From: Agrobacterium rosae
GTDB lineage: Bacteria; Pseudomonadota; Alphaproteobacteria; Rhizobiales; Rhizobiaceae
Direction: 5' to 3'
Assembly (NCBI RefSeq): GCF_002915175.1
Contig: NZ_NXEJ01000001.1
Coordinates: 328,143-392,142 of the forward strand
Length of the DNA stretch: 64,000 nucleotides
Part shown: positions 53,331 to 61,010 of the stretch, one piece after another
How positions within the stretch are numbered: the first letter of the stretch is position 1
Layout of the letters: each line of letters opens with the position of its first letter
Position numbers and translations under genes: made by a program
Notes under the pieces: model-generated
Databases searched by the model: none
Seen by the model: the letters and a program-made list of their open reading frames with translations, nothing else
Told to the model about the DNA's origin: nothing

Positions 53331-53452
53331 TCGCGCTTTTCGTTTCGAACCTTCACTCCACATCGCTCGATGCAATAGAGCGCTGGTCGCCTGACAAGCT
53401 GCTGGCCTATTTCCATAAGGCCTGCGAGCTTCGAAAAATCATGGGGCAATAA
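53288..53452 (+). CDS. E' extension produced by -1 frameshift (E+E')
   Basis: Frame -1 of E is open from the slippery site to a TAA that ends one base before the tape measure ATG. It has no own start. The encoded tail (WRLIALFVSNLHSTSLDAI, then RWSPDKLLAYFHKACELR) is typical of P2 E'. A -1 slip at AAC would give a protein of about 134 residues. Needed in a minor ratio for tail assembly in other phages. Confidence 0.75.
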   Translation, partial: GKRQEGQEANDWRLIALFVSNLHSTSLDAIERWSPDKLLAYFHKACELRKIMGQ

Positions 53453-55594
53453 ATGTCTGTCGTGCAAAGCACCCTGCGCATCTCCCTTCTGGAAGATGTC
53501 GTCGCCAAATCAGCACCGATTTTCCGCACTCTGGACCGTCTACAAAACCAGCAGATGAAAGCCTTTGCGCCGATGCGCGGGCTGATCGGGCAGGCTGTCG
53601 CGCTGGGAGCCGGCTACCTCGGCGCGACCGAAGGTATCTCGGCCACGGCTGGCGCTGCCATCGAATTCGAAACCGCTTTCGCCGATGTGAAAAAGGTTGT
53701 CGAGGCGTCGGACGAACAGTTCGAAAACATGCGCCGCAGCATTCGGCGCATGTCTGGCGAAATCCCGCTGGCTGCAACCGATATCGCTGCCCTGTTTGCG
53801 GCGGCTGGCGAGTCCGGTATCGCGACACAGGATCTACAAAGTTTCGCAGAGATGGCCGCGCGCGTCGGTGTTGCCTTCGACATGACGGCTGCTGATGCCG
53901 GTGAAAGCCTTGCCAAGCTGAAAACGCAGCTGGGTTTGACGGTTGCCGAAACCGGCGACATGACAGACGCCATCAACCACCTTTCGAACAATATGGCTTC
54001 GAAGGCGAAGGATGTTACCGAATTCATGCTGCGCGTCGGCGCTATCGGTGAAATGAGCGGCTTTGCCAAAGAAGACGTTGCGGCCATGGGTAGCGCCATG
54101 ATCTCGGCAGGTTCGGACGCCAGCACCGCTGGAACGGCAATGAAGAACGTCATCCGCGCTCTGGCAAGGGGTGACTTTGCCAAGAAATCGCAGAAAGACG
54201 CCGCCAAGGCGCTCGGCCTGCATCTGCCGTCCATCGCCAAGGATATGCAGAAAGACGCCAAAGGAACCATGCGCAAGGTGCTGACGGCCATTGCCAAGGC
54301 ACCGAAGCATCAACAGACCTCGCTCTTGTCGGAATTCTTCGGTGACGAGGCCAGCGCCTTCATGCCGTTGGTGGGCAATATCAAGCTGCTCGATGACGCG
54401 CTTGCCAGTGTGTCCGACCGAACGAAGTATTCCGGCTCTGCCTTCAATGAATATGTCCAGCGCGCCGCTACAACGGGCAACGTTCTCGAACTGCTGGGAA
54501 ACAAGATATCCAACGTCTTTTCGGAAATGGGTGACGACATGTTGCCCGCCATCCGTGAGGGCGCAGCGGGTATCGGTTACGTCATCGATACGCTGGGCAA
54601 CCGCGTGACGATCTTCGATCAGATTTCAGCGTCCATGAAAGGCTTCATGCAGGGGTTTGGCTATGATGGTGGCGTTCGTGAGTTGACGGAAGATATCGGC
54701 GATCTGTTGTTCGGAAAAATCGACCCGAACGCCGCAGACCGTATCGGCAGTATCTTCATGCAAGCCAAGGAATGGGGCGCATCGATCCGCGAACTAAGCG
54801 ATGCGGTTGAGAATAACCCTATTGCGAAATTCCTGGGGGAAATGTCCGGCTTTGGCTTCAAGCTGTTTGCTTACGGTATGGGGATCGCGTTTCTCGCTGG
54901 AACGGTTCGTAAGCTGGCCGGGGCGATGATGTTGCTTTCCGGGGCGAGTACCGCTGTATCGGTGATTAAAGCGCTTGGGGCTTTGAGTGATTTTCCCGGC
55001 CTCGGTGGCGACGGAGGGAAGGGTAATTCCAAATCCTCGAAGGGTGGCACGAACGTTCCTGAAGTGTTGCCATGGTTGGCTGGCGCTGCGCAGTGGCTTA
55101 AGGGTTTCGGCTCGCAGGCGGCACTTGGTTTGTCCGTCCAAAGTTTGGGCGACACTCCCGGCGACACGTTTGAGGAACAGGTCGCAAACCAAAAGAAATA
55201 CCGTGAGGGATTGCTACGCTTTCTCGGTATGGATGATCCGCTTACAGCGGCTGATCCGCAGGCGGGCTTGCCTTCAAGGGTTGCAGCGCAAACAGCAATG
55301 GATGGCGCAAGGCAGGCCCGAGCAAACGGGTTTGGCGGCACGACAGACACCCTGCCGGGTAAGACAGCAGACGATATCGTTACGGCGCGTATCGATGCTG
55401 GGTCTATCTCTGAAATGATCCGGCCAAGCGGGACGCAAGATGTCCGTGTCACCAACACTCAACCCGTGAGTGTGACTGTCCACGCGCCGATCAGCATTAC
55501 CGGCGTGTCCGACCCGGCCGCTGCTGGAAGTGCAGCAGCTGCGCAGCTTGGGCAGGAAGTCCAAAGAGCAACTGAAAGCTCGTTTAGCGATTAG
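53453..55594 (+). CDS. Tail tape measure protein
   Basis: 713 residues; its length sets tail length. The start (VQSTLRISLLEDVVAKSAPI) and the TP901-type block EFETAFADVKKVVEASDEQFENMRRSIRRMS with GVAFDMTAADAGESLAKLK are family hallmarks. Hydrophobic segments lie near residues 470-510 (GMGIAFLAGTV, AGAMMLLSGASTAVSVIKAL). At 713 residues the tail would be of moderate, P2-like length. The ATG follows the E' stop at once. Confidence 0.9.
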   Translation: MSVVQSTLRISLLEDVVAKSAPIFRTLDRLQNQQMKAFAPMRGLIGQAVALGAGYLGATEGISATAGAAIEFETAFADVKKVVEASDEQFENMRRSIRRMSGEIPLAATDIAALFAAAGESGIATQDLQSFAEMAARVGVAFDMTAADAGESLAKLKTQLGLTVAETGDMTDAINHLSNNMASKAKDVTEFMLRVGAIGEMSGFAKEDVAAMGSAMISAGSDASTAGTAMKNVIRALARGDFAKKSQKDAAKALGLHLPSIAKDMQKDAKGTMRKVLTAIAKAPKHQQTSLLSEFFGDEASAFMPLVGNIKLLDDALASVSDRTKYSGSAFNEYVQRAATTGNVLELLGNKISNVFSEMGDDMLPAIREGAAGIGYVIDTLGNRVTIFDQISASMKGFMQGFGYDGGVRELTEDIGDLLFGKIDPNAADRIGSIFMQAKEWGASIRELSDAVENNPIAKFLGEMSGFGFKLFAYGMGIAFLAGTVRKLAGAMMLLSGASTAVSVIKALGALSDFPGLGGDGGKGNSKSSKGGTNVPEVLPWLAGAAQWLKGFGSQAALGLSVQSLGDTPGDTFEEQVANQKKYREGLLRFLGMDDPLTAADPQAGLPSRVAAQTAMDGARQARANGFGGTTDTLPGKTADDIVTARIDAGSISEMIRPSGTQDVRVTNTQPVSVTVHAPISITGVSDPAAAGSAAAAQLGQEVQRATESSFSD

Positions 55595-55602
55595 GAAAAA
55601 TC

Positions 55603-56067
55603 ATGTCCGGTAACACGTCAATGATGCTCGGCGGCTTTGCCTTCGAGGCGCATGGCTTTGGCTATCAAGGTGTCAAGCGAACTGTGAACACGCCGTGGAC
55701 CGAAGTGGCCGTGGCGCAAACCCTCAATCCGCAGCAATGGACAGGGCCGACCTCGGATGAAGTCAACATTCAGGGCGTCTTGTTTCCTGAAGAATTTGGC
55801 GGGCAAGCGCAACTGGATGGCCTGATTGCCGCCTCGCTTGCGGGTACGCCAATGATGTTGGTAACGGGCGATGCGGCTGAAGGCGTGATCCACGGCACGT
55901 TCACGGTGCAGGGGGTCGATGAAGATCGATCTTTTATCAATGCGCGCGGAGCTGCGGCGCGGAACGCCTATTCGATCAAGCTGAAACGGCAGGCCGATAC
56001 CGCTGGTCTTTCCAGCGGCAGCATCATCGACCGCGCTACCAGCTTCCTTTCTGACCTGTTCCGGTGA
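55603..56067 (+). CDS. Tail protein U
   Basis: 154 residues; P2 gpU-like tail terminator/completion protein. MLGGFAFEAHGFGYQGVKRT and WTEVAVAQTLNPQQWTGPT with GVLFPEEFGG are family features. Followed by X and D as in P2. Its stop TGA overlaps a GTG that could be the X start. Confidence 0.88.
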   Translation: MSGNTSMMLGGFAFEAHGFGYQGVKRTVNTPWTEVAVAQTLNPQQWTGPTSDEVNIQGVLFPEEFGGQAQLDGLIAASLAGTPMMLVTGDAAEGVIHGTFTVQGVDEDRSFINARGAAARNAYSIKLKRQADTAGLSSGSIIDRATSFLSDLFR

Positions 56068-56072
56068 TTGCC

Positions 56073-56285
56073 ATGTCCAATACCTACGTCACCCGGCAGG
56101 GTGAAACCGTCGATCTCGCATGTCTTGCGCATTATGGCCGCACGGCGAAAGTCGTCGAGGCTGTGATTGAATCCAATCCCGGCCTTGCCGCGCTGGGTGT
56201 GGTGCTGCCGATCGGCACCACAATCATCATGCCCATCATCGCGTCCACATCAACCGAGCGCCGTCTTGTGAGCCTTTGGGATTAG
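56073..56285 (+). CDS. Tail protein X (LysM-like)
   Basis: 70 residues, a LysM-type module (TYVTRQGETVDLACLAHYG, NPGLAALGVVLPIGTTIIMPII) that binds the tail tip or peptidoglycan. ATG at 56073 is chosen; GTG at 56064 overlaps the U stop and is an alternative. Confidence 0.85.
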   Translation: MSNTYVTRQGETVDLACLAHYGRTAKVVEAVIESNPGLAALGVVLPIGTTIIMPIIASTSTERRLVSLWD

Positions 56286-56287
56286 TC

Positions 56288-57463
56288 ATGCACCCACGCG
56301 TCGAAATTACCATTGATGGAACGCCGGTCGCCGGTGGGTTCTATGAGCGTCTTAAATCCGTGACCGTGACCGACAAGGAAGGTCTGAAATCGGACACGGT
56401 CGATCTGGAATTGAACGATGGCCCGCCAAACTTCCTAGCGTTGCCACGAACCGGGGCCATTATCGAAGTCCGCATGGGCTATGGCTCCAACCTTTCTTCT
56501 CTCGGCACCTTCACAGCCGACAAGATCAGCGGCGCTTGCCTGCCCTTCGGCCTGTCGATTTCCGGCAAGGCCGTGGACTTCCGAAGCGGCAAGCTGAAGG
56601 AACGGCAGGAACGGGCATGGGACAAAACCTCGCTCGGCGATATCGTCTCACAGATCGCCAGCGAAAGCGACCTGACGCCCGCTGTGGATTCCGACCTGGC
56701 TAAGTTCGTTTATGAGTGGGTCGGGCAGCAAGATGAAAGCAATCTGCATTTTCTGCGGCGGTTGGCGCAGCGTCACAACGGGCTGTTTTCCATCAAGCAC
56801 GGTCGCTTGCTGTTTTCCAAGTTGGGTTCCGGCAAGGCGTCCAGTGGGGCCAACATCGGCAGTGTGATCGTGACGCCCGAAATGGTGCAGCTGGGTTCGC
56901 TGAAATTCGATCACGGCGACCGGACGAAATATAACAAGGTCGTTGCCTACTATCAGGACAGCGACAAGGCGCAGCGGGTTGAGATTGAGGCGGATGGCGA
57001 TGCGGACGGCGATAGCGTCTACCGCATTCCAGAACCGTTCTCGTCGCCGGATGAAGCGGACAAAGCTGCACAATCAAAAGCCAAAAGCCTGAAGCGCGGC
57101 GAGGCAACCACTTTCGTCACGGTTCTAGGCGATACCAGCATTTGTGCCGGTGCACCGTTGCTTTACGCGGGCATCCGTCCCGGCCTCGATGGTGTCCCTT
57201 ACGTGATCGATACAGCGGCGCATAAGTATGTCGCGAAAGGAACCTTCACCACGGACATTTCAGCCAAGTTGTATGACGGCAAGTCATCGTCTGAAGGTGA
57301 CGGCGATGGCGAAAGCGGTTCTGGAAGTGGCAGCGGTTCCGGTTCGGGTTCCGGCAATGGATCGAATGGCGGTGGCAAGGTCGCGCCCAACAGTGCACCT
57401 GGTACACCGGCGACCCCTGCGCATTTCCTGACGCCTCGGCTTGGCCGGACAGACGAAAACTAG
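56288..57463 (+). CDS. Late control/baseplate hub protein D
   Basis: 391 residues. P2 gpD-like hub. MHPRVEITIDGTPVAGGFYERLKSV, LPRTGAIIEVRMGYG and ESNLHFLRRLAQRHNGLFSIK are characteristic. The C-terminus has a Gly/Ser-repeat run (bases 57316-57380). It is the last gene of the tail module. Confidence 0.9.
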   Translation: MHPRVEITIDGTPVAGGFYERLKSVTVTDKEGLKSDTVDLELNDGPPNFLALPRTGAIIEVRMGYGSNLSSLGTFTADKISGACLPFGLSISGKAVDFRSGKLKERQERAWDKTSLGDIVSQIASESDLTPAVDSDLAKFVYEWVGQQDESNLHFLRRLAQRHNGLFSIKHGRLLFSKLGSGKASSGANIGSVIVTPEMVQLGSLKFDHGDRTKYNKVVAYYQDSDKAQRVEIEADGDADGDSVYRIPEPFSSPDEADKAAQSKAKSLKRGEATTFVTVLGDTSICAGAPLLYAGIRPGLDGVPYVIDTAAHKYVAKGTFTTDISAKLYDGKSSSEGDGDGESGSGSGSGSGSGSGNGSNGGGKVAPNSAPGTPATPAHFLTPRLGRTDEN

Positions 57464-57495
57464 ACTGAAATAACCCCTCAAAATCAGGAGTGAAA

Positions 57496-57732
57496 ATGCT
57501 CGTCCAGAATTGGCGGCAAGTGCTGAAACGCGCTTGGTCTGTCCGCCTCATGATTATTGCCGCCATCCTGTCAGGCCTGGAAGTTGCGCTTCCGCTGATC
57601 GATGGCGTTGTCGAAATCCCTCCCGGCGTGTTCGCTGCTCTCTCTGGCCTCACGGTGGCCGGAGCTTTCACCGCGCGCCTTCTTGTCCAGAAAGGTGTCT
57701 CCAGTGCCGATAAACAAAATCACGTCGAGTAA
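57496..57732 (+). CDS. Holin-like membrane protein
   Basis: 78 residues with two hydrophobic helices (SVRLMIIAAILSGLEVALPL and FAALSGLTVAGAFTARLLVQ) and charged ends, a class II holin pattern. Ribosome site CAGGAG. Placed directly before and overlapping the endolysin, so it likely controls lysis timing. Confidence 0.8.
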   Translation: MLVQNWRQVLKRAWSVRLMIIAAILSGLEVALPLIDGVVEIPPGVFAALSGLTVAGAFTARLLVQKGVSSADKQNHVE

Positions 57733-58291
57733 GCGCGGCAAGGCCGCTATTGTAGCGGTGCTGGCTGGTATCTCTGCCGGTGCTTATTCCACCTATGACC
57801 GGTATGCGACAGCAGCCAAAATGGACGCTGCGGTTATTCTTTCGGTTGAGAAGGCAATTATCCCATGGGAAGGGTTGATGCTGAAATCGCATTGGGACCC
57901 CTTCGCCAAAATATGGGACATTTGCTACGGCGAAACAAAGGGCATCGGCCCCGGCATGACAAAGACGCGCGCTGAATGCAAAGACATGCTCTTGCGGCGC
58001 GTCCATGACGATTACTATCAGTCGATCATCGTCTGCTCTCCCAACCTCCTGAAGTCGCCAGTTAGCGTCCGCGCCTCCATGATTTCCGGTTCCTACAATT
58101 TCGGGGTCGGGGCATGGTGCCGATCCACTGCCAAAGCCCGGATTGAAGCGGGTCAGTGGCGCGCGGCATGCGAAGCGCAGACCGCATTCAATCGGGCCGG
58201 TGGGCAGATCGTGCGCGGTCTGGTCAATCGTCGTGAGATGGGAGACGCGCAACGCGTTGGCGAGGCCGAACTGTGTGTGAGCGGCCTATGA
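57704..58291 (+). CDS. Endolysin (GH24 lysozyme) with SAR-like anchor
   Basis: 195 residues from the GTG at 57704 (AAAGG upstream), overlapping the holin gene. AIVAVLAGISAGAYSTYDRY is a weakly hydrophobic Gly/Ala-rich anchor of signal-arrest-release type, so export would not depend on the holin hole. The catalytic region has Glu in PWEGLML, Asp eight residues later, and CYGET. The usual Thr of the E-D-T triad is Asp here (KIWDICYG). Fold and place are sure; the active-site change is notable. Confidence 0.88.
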   Translation: MPINKITSSKRGKAAIVAVLAGISAGAYSTYDRYATAAKMDAAVILSVEKAIIPWEGLMLKSHWDPFAKIWDICYGETKGIGPGMTKTRAECKDMLLRRVHDDYYQSIIVCSPNLLKSPVSVRASMISGSYNFGVGAWCRSTAKARIEAGQWRAACEAQTAFNRAGGQIVRGLVNRREMGDAQRVGEAELCVSGL

Positions 58292-58671
58292 GCTTCCTTC
58301 TCCCCACCTCCATCATCGGGCGCGCCATAACCATCGTCCTCATCGTCTTGTCGGCCTACGGCGGCTTTCGCTGGTGGCTTTCATCGCACGATGCGGCGTT
58401 GCTCGAAGGTTACGTTCTCAAGCAGGAACGCGACACGCTTCAATCCCTACTCGACGAGAAAGAGCGACAGCGAAATGCTGCCGCTCAATCGCTGGAAGAA
58501 TACCGCAAGCGCTCGATAGCCGACGCGCTCACGCAGCAAACGCTCGAAGCCCAACTTGAACAGGCAATCAAAGATGACAACCAAAACATGGATGACGGTG
58601 ATTACCGTTGGGGTGATGCTGATCGCCTCTGGCTGTGCAAGCAAAGAGGCGCGCCTGATTGCGGCGGCTGA
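58288..58671 (+). CDS. Inner-membrane spanin Rz
   Basis: 127 residues starting at the ATG that overlaps the endolysin stop. One N-terminal membrane helix (RAITIVLIVLSAYGGFRWW) and a periplasmic coiled coil (LKQERDTLQSLLDEKERQRN). The last third contains the Rz1 start in another frame, the classical nested arrangement. Helps fuse inner and outer membranes at lysis. Confidence 0.85.
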   Translation: MSFLLPTSIIGRAITIVLIVLSAYGGFRWWLSSHDAALLEGYVLKQERDTLQSLLDEKERQRNAAAQSLEEYRKRSIADALTQQTLEAQLEQAIKDDNQNMDDGDYRWGDADRLWLCKQRGAPDCGG

Positions 58672-58885
58672 CACACGTGGCCGGACGCAGGCGGGCGTAA
58701 GCCTTCCCGATCTTCCCGACGAATGCCGTCAGAAGATGGCGCGGGTCGTCCCGCAATACGGAACCGAGAAACCAAGAAACACGCAGCTGCGATGGGAATT
58801 CGCTGCGGATTTCGTGGATCGGCGCACAGGTCGATGTGCGGGATTTTATGACGGCGTCAAGACGCGCTTCGGCGCAAAGGGTTAG
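58574..58885 (+). CDS. Outer-membrane spanin Rz1 (lipoprotein)
   Basis: 103 residues from the ATG at 58574, inside the Rz frame and running past its end. Signal peptide with lipobox LIASGC; the Cys is the lipidation site. The mature part is longer than lambda Rz1 and contains Pro (LPDLPDECRQ). Nested placement with Rz is diagnostic. Confidence 0.82.
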   Translation: MTTKTWMTVITVGVMLIASGCASKEARLIAAADTRGRTQAGVSLPDLPDECRQKMARVVPQYGTEKPRNTQLRWEFAADFVDRRTGRCAGFYDGVKTRFGAKG

Positions 58886-58890
58886 CGGGT

Positions 58891-59622
58891 ATGGGCAAGG
58901 TCAAGGCAATGGCGCAGGGAACTGATGACATGGGAAATGGCACTCAGGTAGATAGGAGTTACGCCGATGCCGTCACGGCGCAGCTGGGCGAGCGGGTTAC
59001 GAACCTCAATCGCCGTCAGAGTGATCTGGAGACTGAGATGCGCGCCGGTTTCAAGCAGGTTGAGAACGGCATGGCGTCCATCGCCAACGAGATGCGGGCG
59101 TCCAATGCAACTCTATCTTCCAGCCTTGCCGAACGAAGTCGAACGCAGTGGCCCGTTGTTTGGTCTGCTGCTGGCGTGTCGTTCACCATCTTGGCGGCAC
59201 TAGGTGCGTTTGTTTACGGGACGCTTAGCAAAGACCAGTCGCGTCTTGATGTTGCCATTTTGAAAAATGGCGAGGTTATGCAGGCATCCATTTCGAAACT
59301 CGCCGATACCACGCAGCAAAGCATCGTGACGATGACTGAGCGCATGGTGACCCGGCAGGAAATGGAATATCGGCAGGCGCGGGGTGCTGAAGATCGGACG
59401 CGGATGGAAGCCACCATTAAGGAAATCCGTGACGCACAAGTGCCTCGCGCCGAACTGGATCGGGTATTCGCAAATTACGATCAACGCTTCATTGATTTGC
59501 AACGCCAGACCGATGAGCAGAAGCGACAGTCTGGTGAGGTTTACGGAGCGCGCGACGTGATCTTGGATATGCGCCAACGGCTGGACAGGGTTGAGCGGGA
59601 AGGCGGAGGCCCTAAGGAATAA
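58891..59622 (+). CDS. Coiled-coil membrane protein at the end of the late operon
   Basis: 243 residues. Helical N-terminus with coiled coil (LNRRQSDLETEMRAGFKQVEN), one membrane helix (VVWSAAGVSFTILAALGAFVYG), then a second coiled coil rich in Arg/Gln/Glu. The layout resembles small phage membrane proteins beside lysis genes. Unknown role; perhaps superinfection control. A Met at residue 8 could also start. Confidence 0.6.
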   Translation: MGKVKAMAQGTDDMGNGTQVDRSYADAVTAQLGERVTNLNRRQSDLETEMRAGFKQVENGMASIANEMRASNATLSSSLAERSRTQWPVVWSAAGVSFTILAALGAFVYGTLSKDQSRLDVAILKNGEVMQASISKLADTTQQSIVTMTERMVTRQEMEYRQARGAEDRTRMEATIKEIRDAQVPRAELDRVFANYDQRFIDLQRQTDEQKRQSGEVYGARDVILDMRQRLDRVEREGGGPKE

Positions 59623-59656
59623 TTCGTCACTAAACCGAGTTGGTACTTGTAACGCG

Positions 59657-59689
59657 AAAGGCCGCTTGGAGAGATCCGAACGGCCTTTT
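59657..59689 (+). terminator. Terminator of the late operon
   Basis: AAAGGCCG (59657-59664) pairs with CGGCCTTT (59681-59688) over a 16-base loop, then T. It ends the late transcript before the reverse-strand accessory genes. Confidence 0.6.
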
Positions 59690-59731
59690 CAGCCTTGAGA
59701 TTAAGGCACCATCACTTCGGTTACGCAGCTT

Positions 59732-60334
59732 TCATCGCGAAAGGAGGTCGTATGCTTCCCATGTCTCGTACCGAACTTGAGAGACCCCATCTTTTTCCCC
59801 ATTCCCCATTGGCCCAGCAAGTTCCTTGAACTTGGGGAGCCCGATAAGATGAGGCAGAAGGTGCGTTTGATCTTCGGTGCCGATATGAGTTATCCCAAGC
59901 CCAGCAGACGCCGCGATGAGCTCTTCGGCATTATCGAAGCTTGGTGTTTGACCCTGCAGTCCAACGATTGTAATTTTCAAGCTATGTGTCTCCATGTTGT
60001 TGATCGACAATTTTGGGGGATTTGGCCCCGCATCCTTTAGTCTTAGATTTGGGGTTCTGCCGTGGGAAGCTTTCATGGCGTCGTGATATTCTTCGATTAG
60101 TTTAGCCGCCTCTCTGGCGGTATCAATGTAGCCGGTATGCGGCACTACGCGCTTAAGTATCCAACTTGCGTGGCCCGCAGCCCAAAGCCACTTGCCACCC
60201 ATCACGATTTGCAGCCTACCGATTATGTCAGGGCCATCCCATCCACTATAATCTTCATGGCCTTCGCCCGGCCACGTCTCTTTCCATTTATACCGAGGCT
60301 TGTATTGGTCTGTCATGGCAGTGGACTGGTGCAT
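59732..60334 (-). CDS. Hypothetical protein, third gene of the ATPase-TOPRIM operon
   Basis: Up to 200 residues, start 60334 or 60316. The first part (SGWDGPDIIGRLQIVMGGKWLWAAGHASWILKRVVPHTGYIDT, split here) has a compact beta/helix pattern seen in small phage proteins. The second (LKITIVGLQGQTPSFDNAEELIAASAGLG) is alpha/beta. No catalytic motif. It lies 13-31 bases after the TOPRIM gene, same strand, and is probably co-transcribed. Confidence 0.55.
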   Translation of the reverse strand: MHQSTAMTDQYKPRYKWKETWPGEGHEDYSGWDGPDIIGRLQIVMGGKWLWAAGHASWILKRVVPHTGYIDTAREAAKLIEEYHDAMKASHGRTPNLRLKDAGPNPPKLSINNMETHSLKITIVGLQGQTPSFDNAEELIAASAGLGITHIGTEDQTHLLPHLIGLPKFKELAGPMGNGEKDGVSQVRYETWEAYDLLSR

Positions 60335-60347
60335 CGAATGCTTGCAT

Positions 60348-61010
60348 TCAGACTTGCTGCAATGTGGTGAGAAAATTCTTCAGCTCAAGTAGGGAGGGCG
60401 ATCCAATATCAAACAGACCCCTTCGTGTTGCCCAGCCTACCCCGTTACAAAGCGGGGCTGAAATGGAAGCTAATAGCGCTTGGGCGCGTCGTTTGTCGAG
60501 ATGGTCAACCGATCCTCCCTTCTCGCCAGACGAAACAAGATACTCGTGGGCAGCGTTGAGGACGGGATGATCTTGAAGTGTGCCGAGCGCGAGCGTCTCT
60601 AAGCTTCCAGTTTCAGCGCCGCTCGGCATTAGAAACAGTCCGTTATGTCGGCCATCGTTTCGGGACGCGAATGCAGCTGGCTCTGGCACCGGCTCGCCCG
60701 CACCATTGAAAAGCTTTGCACACTCAGCTTTACATTTTGCTAGATTGTCATCGACATCGCGGATGACAGCATAACGTCTGATTTTTCCATTTGTAAAAGT
60801 AGGAGCTTTCAGCATCGCTTGTAACAAACTGGCGAAGTTGTCTTTGCCCTCTGCAACACACACTCCAACATTCTCGGGCAGGGCACCTATCGAGGTGAGA
60901 ACCTCGTCTAGAAAAAAGCCGTCATCGCTTCCCTCAACAAGAATAACTGTTTCGACGTCGAGCCGAGATTTTCCAACTGACCGTGTAAAAAACTTCCCCG
61001 CTACCGCCAT
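60348..61010 (-). CDS. TOPRIM-domain protein, DUF3226-like
   Basis: 220 residues. Acidic catalytic residues of the TOPRIM fold: Glu26 in VILVEGSDDGFFLDEVL, and Asp85/Asp87 in RRYAVIRDVDDN. Later LFLMPSGAETGSLETLAL fits DUF3226. It could be a nuclease; the ATPase gene before it overlaps its start (TAATG), so the two are made together. ATPase plus TOPRIM partner is the layout of OLD-type and PARIS defence, but those use a different TOPRIM partner family (DUF4435). A toxic effector held by the ATPase is the hypothesis. Confidence 0.78.
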   Translation of the reverse strand: MAVAGKFFTRSVGKSRLDVETVILVEGSDDGFFLDEVLTSIGALPENVGVCVAEGKDNFASLLQAMLKAPTFTNGKIRRYAVIRDVDDNLAKCKAECAKLFNGAGEPVPEPAAFASRNDGRHNGLFLMPSGAETGSLETLALGTLQDHPVLNAAHEYLVSSGEKGGSVDHLDKRRAQALLASISAPLCNGVGWATRRGLFDIGSPSLLELKNFLTTLQQV

